Positions 50,511 through 61,486 of a stretch of 64,000 nt of DNA are shown in pieces. Within the stretch, counting starts at the first letter, position 1, and every line of letters starts with the position of its first letter. The DNA comes from Colletes latitarsis (taxonomy: Eukaryota > Arthropoda > Insecta > Hymenoptera > Colletidae): assembly GCF_051014445.1 (NCBI RefSeq), contig NC_135141.1:992001-1056000 (forward strand), given 5' to 3'. The translations under genes were made by a program, and so were the position numbers. The notes below the pieces were generated by a model. That model made no database searches and was not told the DNA's origin. It saw only the letters and a list, made by a program, of their open reading frames with translations.

Positions 50511-52560
50511 AGTATGCGAAGAAGGCAAAATCATGAGCCAGATGCGGGCATAACCCAGACCTAACCCAGACCTAACCGGTGTCATCCTTTAAAATATTGA
50601 TCGAAACCAAGTTTAATGGACTGTTTCAGTGTGGTACCACATTACTACATGACTCAAACACGAAAAAACCCAGGATCTGGCCAACAAGTATGCGAAGAAG
50701 GCAAAATCATGAGCCAGATGCGGGCATAACCCAGACCTAACCCAGACCTAACCGGTTTTATCCTCTAAAATATTGATCGAAACCAAGTTTAATGGACTGT
50801 TTCAGTGTGGTACCACATTACTACGTGACTCAAACCACAGAAAACCTAGGATCTGGCCAACAAGAATGCGGAAAAGGTAAAATCATGAGCCAGATGCGGG
50901 CATAACGCAGACCTAACCCGGACCTAACCGGTTTTATCCTGTAAAATGTGGATCGAAACCAGCTTTAATTGACTGTTTCAGTGTGATACCACATTACTAC
51001 GTGACTCAAACCCGAAAAAACCCTGGTTCTGGCCAACAAGTATGCGAAGAAGGCAAAATCATGAGCCAGATGCGAGCATAAGCCAGACCTAACCCAGACC
51101 TAACCGGTTTTATCCTCTAAAATATTGATCGAAACCAGGTTTTGTTGACTGTTACTGTGTGGTACCACATTACTACGTGATTCAAATCCGAAAAAACCCA
51201 GGATCTGGCCAACAAGTATGCAAGGAAGGCAAAATCATGAGCCAGATGCGGGCAAAACCCAGACCTAACACAGACCCAACCGGTGTCATCCTTTAAAATA
51301 TTGATCAAAACCAGCTTTAATTGACTGTTTCAGTGTGGTACCACATTACTACGTGACTCTAATTCGAAAAACCCCAGGTTCTGGCCAACAAGTATGCGAA
51401 GAAGGCAAAATCATGAGCCTGATGTGGGCATAAGCCGGACCTAACCCAGACCTAACCGATTTTATCCTCTAAAATATTGATCGAAACCAGGTTTCATTGA
51501 CTGCTACTGTGTGGTACCACATTACTACGTGATTCAAATCCGAAAAAACCCAGGATCTGGCCAACAAGTATGCAATGAAGGCAGATTCATGAGCCAGATG
51601 CGCACATAACCCAGACCTAAACCAGACCTAACCGGTGCCATCCTCTAAAATATTGATAGAACCCAGCTTTAATTGACAGTTTCAATGTGGTTCAACATTA
51701 CTACGTGATTCAAATTCGAGAAAACCCAGGATCTGGCCAACAAGTATGCGAAGAAGGCAAAATCATGAGCCAGATGCGTGCATAACCCAGACCTAATCCA
51801 GACCTAACCGGTTTTATCCTGTAAAATATTGATCGAAACCAGCTTTAATTGACTCTTTCAATGTGGTTCAACATTACTACGTGATTCAAATTCGAAAAAA
51901 CCCAGGATCTGGCCAACAAGTATGCAAAGAAGGCAAAATCATGAGCGAGATGCGGGCATAACCCAGACCTAACCCAAACCTAACCGGTGATATCCTCTAA
52001 AATATTGATCGAAACTAGGTTTAATTGACTGTTTCACTGTGGTACCACATCACTACGTGATTGAAACTGGAAAAACCCCAGGATCTGGCCAACAAGAATG
52101 CGAAGAAGGCAAAATCATGAGCCAGATGCGGGCATAAGCCAGTCCTAACCCAGACCTAACCGGTTTTATCCTCTAAAATATTCATCGAAACCAGCTTTAA
52201 TTGACTGTTTCAATGTGGTACAACATTACTACGTGATTCAAAACCGATGAAACCCAGGATCTGGCCAACAAGTATGCGAGGAAGGCAAAATCATGAGCCA
52301 GATGCGGGCATAACACGGACCTAACCCAGACCTAACCGGTGTGATCCTCTATAATATTGATCGAAACCAGGTTTAATTTTGTGTTACAGTGTGGTACCAC
52401 ATTACTACGTGATTCAAATCATAGAAAACCTAGGATCTGGCCAACAAGAATGCGGAAAAGGTAAAATCATGAGCCAGATGCGGGCATAACGCAGACCTAA
52501 CCCAGACCTAACCGGTGTTATCCTCTAAAATGTGGATCGAAACCAGCTTTAATTGACTGT
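50511..52560. repeat. Third relative of the 8-10-kb block plus ATTGAAACTGG monomers
   Basis: GTGATACCACATT near 50,982, CAAGGAAGGC near 51,225 and TTGATAGAACCC near 51,652 follow the order at 8.3-9.5 kb at an offset of about 42,260 bp. From about 51,920 the order of 11.9 kb takes over (GGTGATATCC, GTGATTGAAACTGG, GGTGTGATCCTCTATAATA). Confidence 0.78.
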
Positions 52561-53040
52561 TTCAGTGTGGTACCACATTACTACGTGACTCAAACCCGAA
52601 AAAACCCAGGTTCTGGCCAACCAGTATGCGAAGAAGGCAAAATCATGAGCCAGCTGCGGGCATAACCCAGACCTAACCCAGACCTAACCGGTGTCATCCT
52701 TTAAAATATTAATCGAAACCAAGTTTTATGGACTGTTTCAGTGTGGTACCACATTACTACGTGATTCAAACCCGATGAAACCCAGGATCTGGCCAACAAG
52801 TATGCGAGGAAGGCAAAATCATGAGCCAGATGCGGGCATAACCCGGTCCTAACCCAGACCTAACCGGTTTTATCCTCCAAAATATTGATCGAAACCAAGT
52901 TTAATGGACTGTTTCAGTGTGGTACCACATTACTACGTGATTCAAATCCGAAAAAACCCAGGATCTGGCCAACAAGTATGCAAAGAAGGCAAAATCATGA
53001 GCCAGCTGCGGGCATAACCCAGACCTAACCCAGACCTAAC
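52561..53040. repeat. Copy of the left-end monomers
   Basis: CCAGTATGCG at 52,621 corresponds to 221 (offset 52,400 bp). CAGCTGCGGG, CCCGGTCCTAA (about 52,831) and CTCCAAAATATT (about 52,875) recur in the same order as at 240-660, with one monomer fewer. AGACCTAACAGGTGTC near 53,032 also matches about 808. Confidence 0.82.
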
Positions 53041-53524
53041 AGGTGTCATCCTTTAAAATATTGATCGAAACCAAGTTTAATGGACTGTTTCAGTGTGGTA
53101 CCACATTACTACGTGACTCAAACCCGAAAAAACCCAGGATCTGGCCAACAAGTATGCGAAGAAGGCAAAATCATGAGCCAGATGCGGGCATAAGCCAGAC
53201 CTAACCCAGACCTAACCGGTTTTATCCTCTAAAATATTGAACGAAACCAAGTTTAATGGACTGTTTCTGTGTGGTACCACATTACTACGTGCCTCAAACC
53301 ACAGAATACCTAGGATCTGGCCAACAAGAATGCGGAAAAGGTAAAATCATGAGCCAGATGCGGGCATAACGCAGACCTAACCCAGACCTAACCGGTTTTA
53401 TCCTTTAAAATGTGGATCGAAACCAGCTTTAATTGACTGTTTCAGTGTGATACCACATTACTACGTGACTCAAACCCGAAAAAACCCAGGTTCTGGCCAA
53501 CAAGTATGCGAAGAAGGCAAAATC
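53041..53524. repeat. Mixed satellite monomers
   Basis: Almost three long monomers, including GTGCCTCAAACCACAG near 53,289, GCGGAAAAGG near 53,331 and GTGATACCACATT near 53,447. They resemble 8.5-8.8 kb and 58.6-58.9 kb. Nothing else is present. Confidence 0.78.
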
Positions 53525-54217
53525 ATGAGCCAGATGCGGGCATAAGCCAGACCTAACCCAGACCTAACCGGTTTTATCCTCTAAAATATTCATCGAAACC
53601 AGGTTTTGTTGTCTGTTACTGTGTGGTACCACATTACTACGTGATTCAAATCCGAAAAAACCCAGGATCTGGCCAACAAGTATGCAAGGAAGGCAAAATC
53701 ATGAGCCAGATGTGGGCATAACCCAGACCTAACACAGACCCAACCGGTGTCATCCTTTAGAATATTGAACGAAACCAAGTTTAATGGACTGTTTCAGTGT
53801 GGTACCACATTACTACATGACTCAAACACGAAAAAACCCAGGATCTGGCCAACAAGTATGCGAAGAAGGCAAAATCATGAGCCAGATGCGGGCATAACCC
53901 AGACCTGACCCAGACATTACCGGTTTTATCCTCTAAAATATTGGTCGAAACCAGGTTTTATTGACAGTTACTGTGTGGTACCACATTACTACGTGATTCA
54001 AATCCGAAAAAACCCAGGATCTGGCCAACAAGTATGCGAAGAAGGCAAAATCATGAGCCAGATGCGGGCATAACCCAGACCTAACCGGTTTTGTCCTCTA
54101 AAATATTGATCGAATTCAGGTTTAATTGACTGTTACCGTGTGGTGCCACATTACTATCTGATTCAAACCCGAGAAAACCACGGATCTGGCCAACAAGTAT
54201 GCGAAGAAGGCAAAGTC
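53525..54217. repeat. 693-bp duplication, copy 1 (4 monomers, one short)
   Basis: GTTGTCTGTTACTG at 53,608 and 54,301 gives an offset of 693 bp, 4 x 176 - 11. The short monomer is near 54,076 and is joined to the first example of the divergent subfamily (TTTTGTCCTC, GAATTCAGG, GTTACCGTGTGGTGCC). CCTTTAGAATATTG near 53,754 is private. Confidence 0.85.
54076..54212. repeat. Divergent monomer subfamily found only at 54-64 kb (first of six)
   Basis: Six monomers share TTTTGTCCTC, CGAATTCAGG (or GAATTGAGG), GTTACCGTGTGGTGCC, ACTATCTGATTC and GAGAAAACCACGG, a set of changes seen nowhere left of 54 kb. They begin near 54,081, 56,184, 56,690, 60,528, 60,868 and 63,829. Each comes directly after a short 11-bp tract, so the deletion and the sequence variants are linked. 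The TGTGGTGCCACA change breaks the junction dyad. Five of six carry an EcoRI site (GAATTC) that other monomers lack. Confidence 0.85.
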
Positions 54218-54750
54218 ATGAGCCAGATGCGGGCATAAGCCAGACCTAACCCAGACCTAACCGGTTTTATCCTCTAAAATATTGATCGAAACCAGGTTTT
54301 GTTGTCTGTTACTGTGTGGTACCACATTACTACGTGATTCAAATCCGAAAAAACCCAGGATCTGGCCAACAAGTATGCAAGGAAGGCAAAATCATGAGCC
54401 AGATGCGGGCATAACCCAGACCTAACACAGACCCAACCGGTGTCATCCTTTAAAATATTGAACGAAACCAAGTTTAATGGACTGTTTCAGTGTGGTACCA
54501 CATTACTACATGACTCAAACACGAAAAAACCCAGGATCTGGCCAACAAGTATGCGAAGAAGGCAAAATCATGAGCCAGATGCGGGCATAACCCAGACCTG
54601 ACCCAGACATTACCGGTTTTATCCTCTAAAATATTGGTCGAAACCAGGTTTTATTGACTGTTACTGTGTGGTACCACATTACTACGTGATTCAAATCCGA
54701 ACAAACCCAGGATCTGGCCAACAAGTATGCGAAGAAGGCAAAATCATGAG
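54218..54750. repeat. 693-bp duplication, incomplete copy 2
   Basis: About 530 bp in step with copy 1, up to about 54,750, where GAGCCAGCTGCGGG replaces GAGCCAGATGCGGG and the short, divergent monomer does not follow. Confidence 0.82.
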
Positions 54751-56877
54751 CCAGCTGCGGGCATAACCCAGACCTAACCCAGACCTAACCGGTGTCATCC
54801 TTTAAAATATTAATCGAAACCAAGCTTAGTGGACTGTTTCAGTGTGGTACCACATGACTACGTAACTCAAACACGAAAAAACCCAGGATCTGGCCAACAA
54901 ATATACTAAGAAGTCAAAATCATGAGCGAGATGCGGGTATAACCCAGACCTAACCCAAACCTAACCGGTGTTACCCCCTCAAATATTGATCGAAACTAGG
55001 TTTAATTGACTGTTTCACTGTGGTACCGCATTACTACGTGATTCAAACCGGATGAAACCCAGGATCTGGCCATCAAGAATGCGAAGAAGGCAAAATCATG
55101 AGTCAGATGCGGGCATAACCCGAACCTAACCCAGACCTAACCGGTTTTACCCTCTAAAATATTGATCGAAACCAAGTTTAATGGACTGTTTCAGTGTGGT
55201 ACCACATTACTACGTGACTCAAACCCGAAAAAACCCAGGATCTGGCTTACAAGTATGCGAAGAAGGCAAAATCATGAGCCAGATGTGGGCATAAGCCAGA
55301 CCTAACCCAGACCTAACCGGTTTTATCCTCTAAAATATTCATCGAAACCAGCTTTAATTGTCTGTTTCAATGTGGTACAACATTACTACGTGTTTCAAAC
55401 CCGATGAAACCCAGGATCTGGCCAGCAAGTATGCAATGAAGGCAAGATCATGAGCCAGATGCGCGCATAACCCAGACCTAAACCAGACCTAACCGGTGTC
55501 ATCCTGTAAAATATTGACCGAAACCAAGTTCAATGGACTGTTTCAGTGTGGTACCGCATTACTACGTGACCCAAACCCGAAAAAACCCAGGTTCTGGCCA
55601 ACAAGTATGCGAAGAAGTCAAAATCATGAGCCAGATGCGGGCATAACCCAGACCTAACCCAGACCTAACCGGTGTCATCCTTTAAAATATTGATCGAAAC
55701 CAAGTTTAATGGACTGTTTCAGTGTGGTACCACATTACTACATGACTCAAACACGAAAAAACCCAGGATCTGGCCAACAAGTATGCGAAGAAGGCAAAAT
55801 CATGAGCCAGATGCGGGCATAACCCAGACCTAACCCAGACATTACCGGTTTTATCCTCTAAAATATTGGTCGAAACCAGGTTTTATTGACTGTTAGTGTG
55901 TGGTACCACATTACTACGTGATTCAAATCCGACAAAACCCAGGATCTGGCCAACAAGTATGCAAAGAAGGCAAAATCAAGAGCCAGATGTGGGCATAACC
56001 CAGACCTAACCCAGACCTAACCGGTTTTATCCTCTAAAATATTGATCGAAGCCAGGTTTAATCGACTGTTTCAATGTGGGACAACATTACTACGTGATTC
56101 AAACCCGAAAAAACCCAGGATGTAGCCAACAAGTATGCGAAGAAGGCAAAATCATGAGCCAGATGCGGGCATAACCCAGACCTAACCGGTTTTGTCCTCT
56201 AAAATATTGATCGAATTGAGGTTTAATTGTCTGTTACCGTGTGGTGCCACATAACTATCTGATTCAAACCCGAGAAAACCACGGATTTGGCCAACAAGTA
56301 TGCGAAGAAGGCAAGATCATGAGCGAGATGCGGGCATAAGCCAGACCTAACCAGTTTTATCCTCTAAAATATTGATCGAAACCAGCTTTAATTGACTGTT
56401 TCCGTGTGGTACCACATTACTACGTGACTCAAACCCGAAAAAACCGGGTTCTGGCCAACAAGTATGCGAAGAAGGCAAAATCATGAGCCAGATGTGGGCA
56501 TAACCCAGACCAAACCCAGACCTAACCGGTTTTATCCTCTAAAATATTGATCGAAACCATGTTTAATCGACTGTTTCAATGTGGGACAACATTTCTACGT
56601 GATTCAAACCCGAAAAAACCCAGGATCTGGCCAACAAGTATGCGAAGAAGGCAAAATCATGAGCCAGATGCAGGCATAACCTAGACCTAACCGGTTTTGT
56701 CCTCTAAAATATTGATTGAATTCAGGTTTAATTGACTGTTACCGTGTGGTGCCACATTACTATCTGATTCAAACCCGAGAAAACCACGGATCTGGCCAAC
56801 AAGTATGCGAAGAAGGCAAAATCATGAGCCAGATGCGGGCATAAGCCAGACCTAACCGGTTTTATCCTCTAAAATAT
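54751..56877. repeat. Mosaic rich in short monomers
   Basis: This starts with the HindIII type near 54,828 and passages like 14.1-15.7 kb. From 56,160 it holds four short monomers within 700 bp (near 56,178, 56,342, 56,688 and 56,847), two of them joined to the divergent TTTTGTCCTC subfamily. GAATTGAGG near 56,212 has lost the EcoRI site of that subfamily. A 1-bp deletion lies near 56,436. Confidence 0.78.
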
Positions 56878-57590
56878 TGATCGAAACCGGGTTTTATTGA
56901 CTGTTACTGTGTGGTACCACATTACTACGTGATTCAAATCCGAAAAAACCCAGGATCTGGCCAACAAGTATGCAAAGAAGGCAAAATCATGAGCCAGATG
57001 CGGGCATAACCCAGACCTAACCCAGACCTAACCGGTTTTATCCTCTAAAATATTGATCGAAACCAGTTTTAATTGACTGTTTCAATGTGGTACAACATTA
57101 CTACGTGATTCAAACCCGAGAAAACCCAGGTTCTGGCCAACAAGTATGCGAAGAAGGCAAAATCATGAGCCAGATGCGGGCATAAGCCAGACCTAACCCA
57201 GACCTAACCGGTTTTATCCTCTAAAATATTGATCGAAACCAGGTTTTGTTGACTGTTACTGTGTGGTACCACATTACTACGTGATTCAAATCCGAAAAAA
57301 CCCAGGATCTGGCCAACAAGTATGCGAAGAAGGCAAAATCATGAGCCAGATGCGGGCATAACCCAGACCTAACCCAGACCTAACCGGTTTTATCCTCTAA
57401 AATATTGATCGAAACCAGTTTTAATTGACTGTTTCAATGTGGTACAACATTACTACGTGATTCAAACCCGAGAAAACCCAGGATCTGGCCAACAAGTATG
57501 CGAAGAAGGCAAAATCATGAGCCAGATGCGGGCATAAGCCAGACCTAACCCAGACCTAACCGGTTTTATCCTCTAAAATATTGATCGAAA
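56878..57590. repeat. Local 352-bp dimer repeat
   Basis: AACCAGTTTTAATTG occurs at 57,061 and 57,413, 352 bp or two monomers apart. It alternates with GGTTTTATTG/GGTTTTGTTG plus GTTACTGTGTGG monomers near 56,888 and 57,240. This is the only clear dimer periodicity I saw. The CGAGAAAACCCAGG variant goes with the AACCAGTTTT monomers. Confidence 0.78.
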
Positions 57591-58009
57591 CCAGCTTTAA
57601 TTGACTGTTTCAGTGTGGTACCACATTACTACGTGACTCAAACCCGAAAAAAACCGGGTTCTGGCCAACAAGTATGCGAAGAAGGCAAAATCATGAGCCA
57701 GATGTGGGCATCACCCAGACCTAACCCAGACCTAACCGGTGTCATCCTTTAAAATATTAATCGATACCAAGCTTAGTGGACTGTTTCAGTGTGGTACCAC
57801 ATGACTACGTAACTCAAACACGAAAAAACCCAGGATCTGGCCAACAAATATACTAAGAAGTCAAAATCATGAGCGAGATGCGGGTATAACCCAGACCTAA
57901 CCCAAACCTAACCGGTCTTATCCTCTAAAATATTGATCGAAACTAGGTTTAATTGACTGTTTCACTGTGGTACCGCATTACTACGTGATTCAAACCGGAT
58001 GAAACCCAG
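57591..58009. repeat. Mixed satellite monomers before the 20-mer repeat
   Basis: A little more than two monomers: CCGGGTTCTGG near 57,652 with GGGCATCACCC near 57,707, the HindIII type near 57,768, and the CCGGATGAAACCC type near 57,993. Nothing else is present. Confidence 0.75.
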
Positions 58010-61000
58010 GATCTGGCCAACAAGTATGCGAAGAAGGCAAAATCATGAGCCAGATGCGGGCATAAGCCAGACCTAACCCAGACCTAACCGGTTTTATCCT
58101 CTAAAATATTGATCGAAACCAGCTTTAATTGACTGTTTCAGTGTGGTACCACATTACTACGTGACTCAAACCCGAAAAAAACCGGGTTCTGGCCAACAAG
58201 TATGCGAAGAAGGCAAAATCATGAGCCAGATGCGGGCATAAGCCAGACCTAACCCAGACCTAACCGGTTTTATCCTCTAAAATATTCATTGAAACCAGCT
58301 TTAATTGACTGTTTCAATGTGGTACAACATTTCTACGTGATTCAAACCCGATGAAACCCAGGATCTGGCCAACAAGTATGCGAGGAAGGCAAAATCATGA
58401 GCCAGATGCGGGCATAACCCGGTCCTAACCCAGACCTAACCGGTTTTATCCTCCAAAATATTGATCGAAACCAAGTTTAATGGAATGTTTCAGTGTGGTA
58501 CCACATTACTACGTGACTCAAACCCGAAAAAATCCAGGTTCTGGCCAACAAGTATGCGAAGAAGGCAAAATCATGAGCCAGATGCGGGCATAAGCCAGAC
58601 CTAACCCAGACCTAACCGGTTTTATCCTCTAAAATATTGAACGAAACCAAGTTTAATGGACTGTTTCTGTGTGGTACCACATTACTACGTGACTCAAACC
58701 ACAGAAAACCTAGGATCTGGCCAACAAGAATGCGGAAAAGGTAAAATCATGAGCCAGATGCGGGCATAACGCAGACCTAACCCAGACCTAACCGGTTTTA
58801 TCCTGTAAAATGTGGATCGAAACCAGCTTTAATTGACTGTTTCAGTGTGATACCACATTACTCCGTGACTCAAACCCGAAAAAACCCAGGTTCTGGCCAA
58901 CAAGTATGCGAAGAAGGCAAAATCATGAGCCAGATGCGGGCATAAGCCAGACCTAACCCAGACCTAACCGGTTTTATCCTCTAAAATATTGATCGAAACC
59001 AGCTTTAATTGACTGTTTCAGTGTGGTACCACATTACTACGTGACTCAAACCCGAAAAAACCCAGGTTCTGGCCAACATGTATGCGAAGAAGGCAAAATC
59101 ATGAGCCAGATGTGGGCATAACCCAAACCTAACCCAGACCTAACCGGTTTTATCCTCTAAAATATTGATCGAAACCAGGTTTAATCGACTGTTTCAATGT
59201 GGGACAACATTACTACGTGATTCAAACCCGAAAAAACCAAGGATGTAGCCAACAAGTATGCGAAGAAGGCGAAATCATGAGCCAGATGCGGGCATAACCC
59301 AGACCTAACCCAGACCTAGCCGGTGTCATCCTTTAAAATATTGATCGTAACCAAGCTTAGTGGACTGTTTCAGTGTGGTACCACATTACTACGTAACTCA
59401 AACACGAAAAAACCCAGGATCTGGCCAACAAGTATGCGAAGAAGGCAAAATCATGTGCCAGATGCGGGCATATGCCAGACCTAACCCAGACCTAACCGGT
59501 TTTATCCTCTAAAATATTGATCGAAACCAAGTTTAATGGACTGTTTCAGTGTGGTACCACATTACTACGTGACTCAAACCATAGAAAACCTAGGATCTGG
59601 CCAACAAGAATGCGGAAAAGGTAAAATCATGAGCCAGATGCGGGCATAAGCCAGACCTAACCGGTTTTATCCTCTAAAATATTGATCGAAACCAGGTTTT
59701 ATTGACTGTTACTGTGTGGTACCACATTACTACGTGATTCAAATCCGAAAAAACCCAGGATCTGGCCAACAAGTATGCGAAGAAGGCAAAATCATGAGCC
59801 AGATGCGGGCATAACCCAGACCTAACCCAGACCTAACCGGTTTTATCCTCTAAAATATTGATCGAAACCAGTTTTAATTGACTGTTTCAATGTGGTACAA
59901 CATTACTACGTGATTCAAACCCGAGAAAACCCAGGATCTGGCCAACAAGTATGCGAAGAAGGCAAAATCATGAGCCAGATGCGGGCATAAGCCAGACCTA
60001 ACCCAGACCTAACCGGTTTTATCCTCTAAAATATTGATCGAAACCAGCTTTAATTGACTGTTTCAGTGTGGTACCACATTACTACGTGACCCAAACCCGA
60101 AAAAAACCGGGTTCTGGCCAACAAGTATGCGAAGAAGGCAAAATCATGAGCCAGATGTGGGCATCACCCAGACCTAACCCAGACCTAACCGGTTTTATCC
60201 TCTAAAATATTGATCGAAACCAAGTTTAATGGACTGTTTCAGTGTGGTACCACATTACTACGTGACTCAAACCCGAAAAAACCCACGATCTGGTCAACAA
60301 GTATGCGAAGAAGGCAAAATCATGAGCCAAATGCGGGCATAAGCCAGACCTAACCCAGACCTAACCGGTTTTATCCTCTAAAATATTCATTGAAACCAGC
60401 TTTAATTGACTGTTTCAATGTGGTACAACATTACTACGTGATTCAAACCCGATGAAACCCAGGATCTGGCCAACAAGTATGCGAAGAAGGCAAAATCATG
60501 GAGCCAGATGCGGGCATAACCCAGACCTAACCGGTTTTGTCCTCTAAAATATTGATTGAATTCAGGTTTAATTGACTGTTACCGTGTGGTGCCACATTAC
60601 TATCTGATTCAAACCCGAGAAAACCACGGATCTGGCCAACAAGTATGCGAAGAAGGCAAAATCATGAGCCAGATGCGGGCATAACCCAGACCTAACCCAG
60701 ACCTAACCGGTTTTATCCTCTAAAATATTGATCGAAACCAGGTTTAATAGACTGTTTCAATGTGGTACAACATTACTACGTGATTCAAACCCGAAAAAAC
60801 CCAGGATGTAGCCAACAAGTATGCGAAGAAGGCAAAATCATGAGCCAGATGCGGGCATAACCCAGACCTAACCGGTTTTGTCCTCTAAAATATTGATCGA
60901 ATTCAGGTTTAATTGACTGTTACCGTGTGGTGCCACATTACTATCTGATTCAAACCCGAGAAAACCACGGATCTGGCCAACAAGTATGCGAAGAAGGCAA

Positions 61001-61486
61001 AGTCATGAGACAGATGCGGGCATAAGCCAGACCTAACCGGTTTTATCCAATAAAATATTGATCGAAACCAGGTTTTATTGACTGTTACTGTGTGGTACCA
61101 CATTACTACGTGATTCAAATCCGAAAAAACCCAGGATCTGGCCAACAAGTATGCAAAGAAGGCAAAATCATGAGCGAGATGCGGGTATAACCCAGACCTA
61201 ACCCAAACCTAACCGGTGTTACCCTCTAAAATATTGATCGAAACTAGGTTTAATTGACTGTTTCACTGTGGTACCGCATTACTACGTGATTCAAACCGGA
61301 TGAAACCCAGGATCTGGCCAACAAGTATGCGAAGAAGGCAAAATCATGAGTCAGATGCGGGCATAACCCGAACCTAACCCAGACCTAACCGGTTTTATCC
61401 TCTAAAATATTGATCGAAACCAGTTTTAATTGACTGTTTCAATGTGGTACAACATTACTACGTGATTCAAACCCGAGAAAACCCAG
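58010..61486. repeat. 20-monomer repeat, copy 1 (3,477 bp, four short)
   Basis: GGTCC at 58,421 and 61,898 gives an offset of 3,477 bp, equal to 20 x 176 - 4 x 11 + 1, where the extra base is CATGGAGCC at 60,498. After about 58,980 the offset drops to 3,301, because one 176-bp monomer (about 58,983-59,158, with CCAACATGTATG and CCCAAACC) is missing from copy 2. Short monomers are near 59,649, 60,520, 60,861 and 61,027. The left limit, about 58,010, is approximate. Confidence 0.85.

Noticed and set aside
2401..61148. Recurrent minus-strand open frames of 62-96 codons (for example 2,401-2,598, 3,963-4,160, 8,857-9,048, 45,849-46,040, 48,864-49,154, 54,274-54,471, 60,909-61,148)
   Set aside because: They are the same stretch of satellite read again and again, about one monomer long. 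The 176-bp period is not a multiple of three, so the frame shifts at each monomer and soon meets a stop. There is no ribosome-binding or promoter context, no domain, and the frame exists only where one variant removes a stop.
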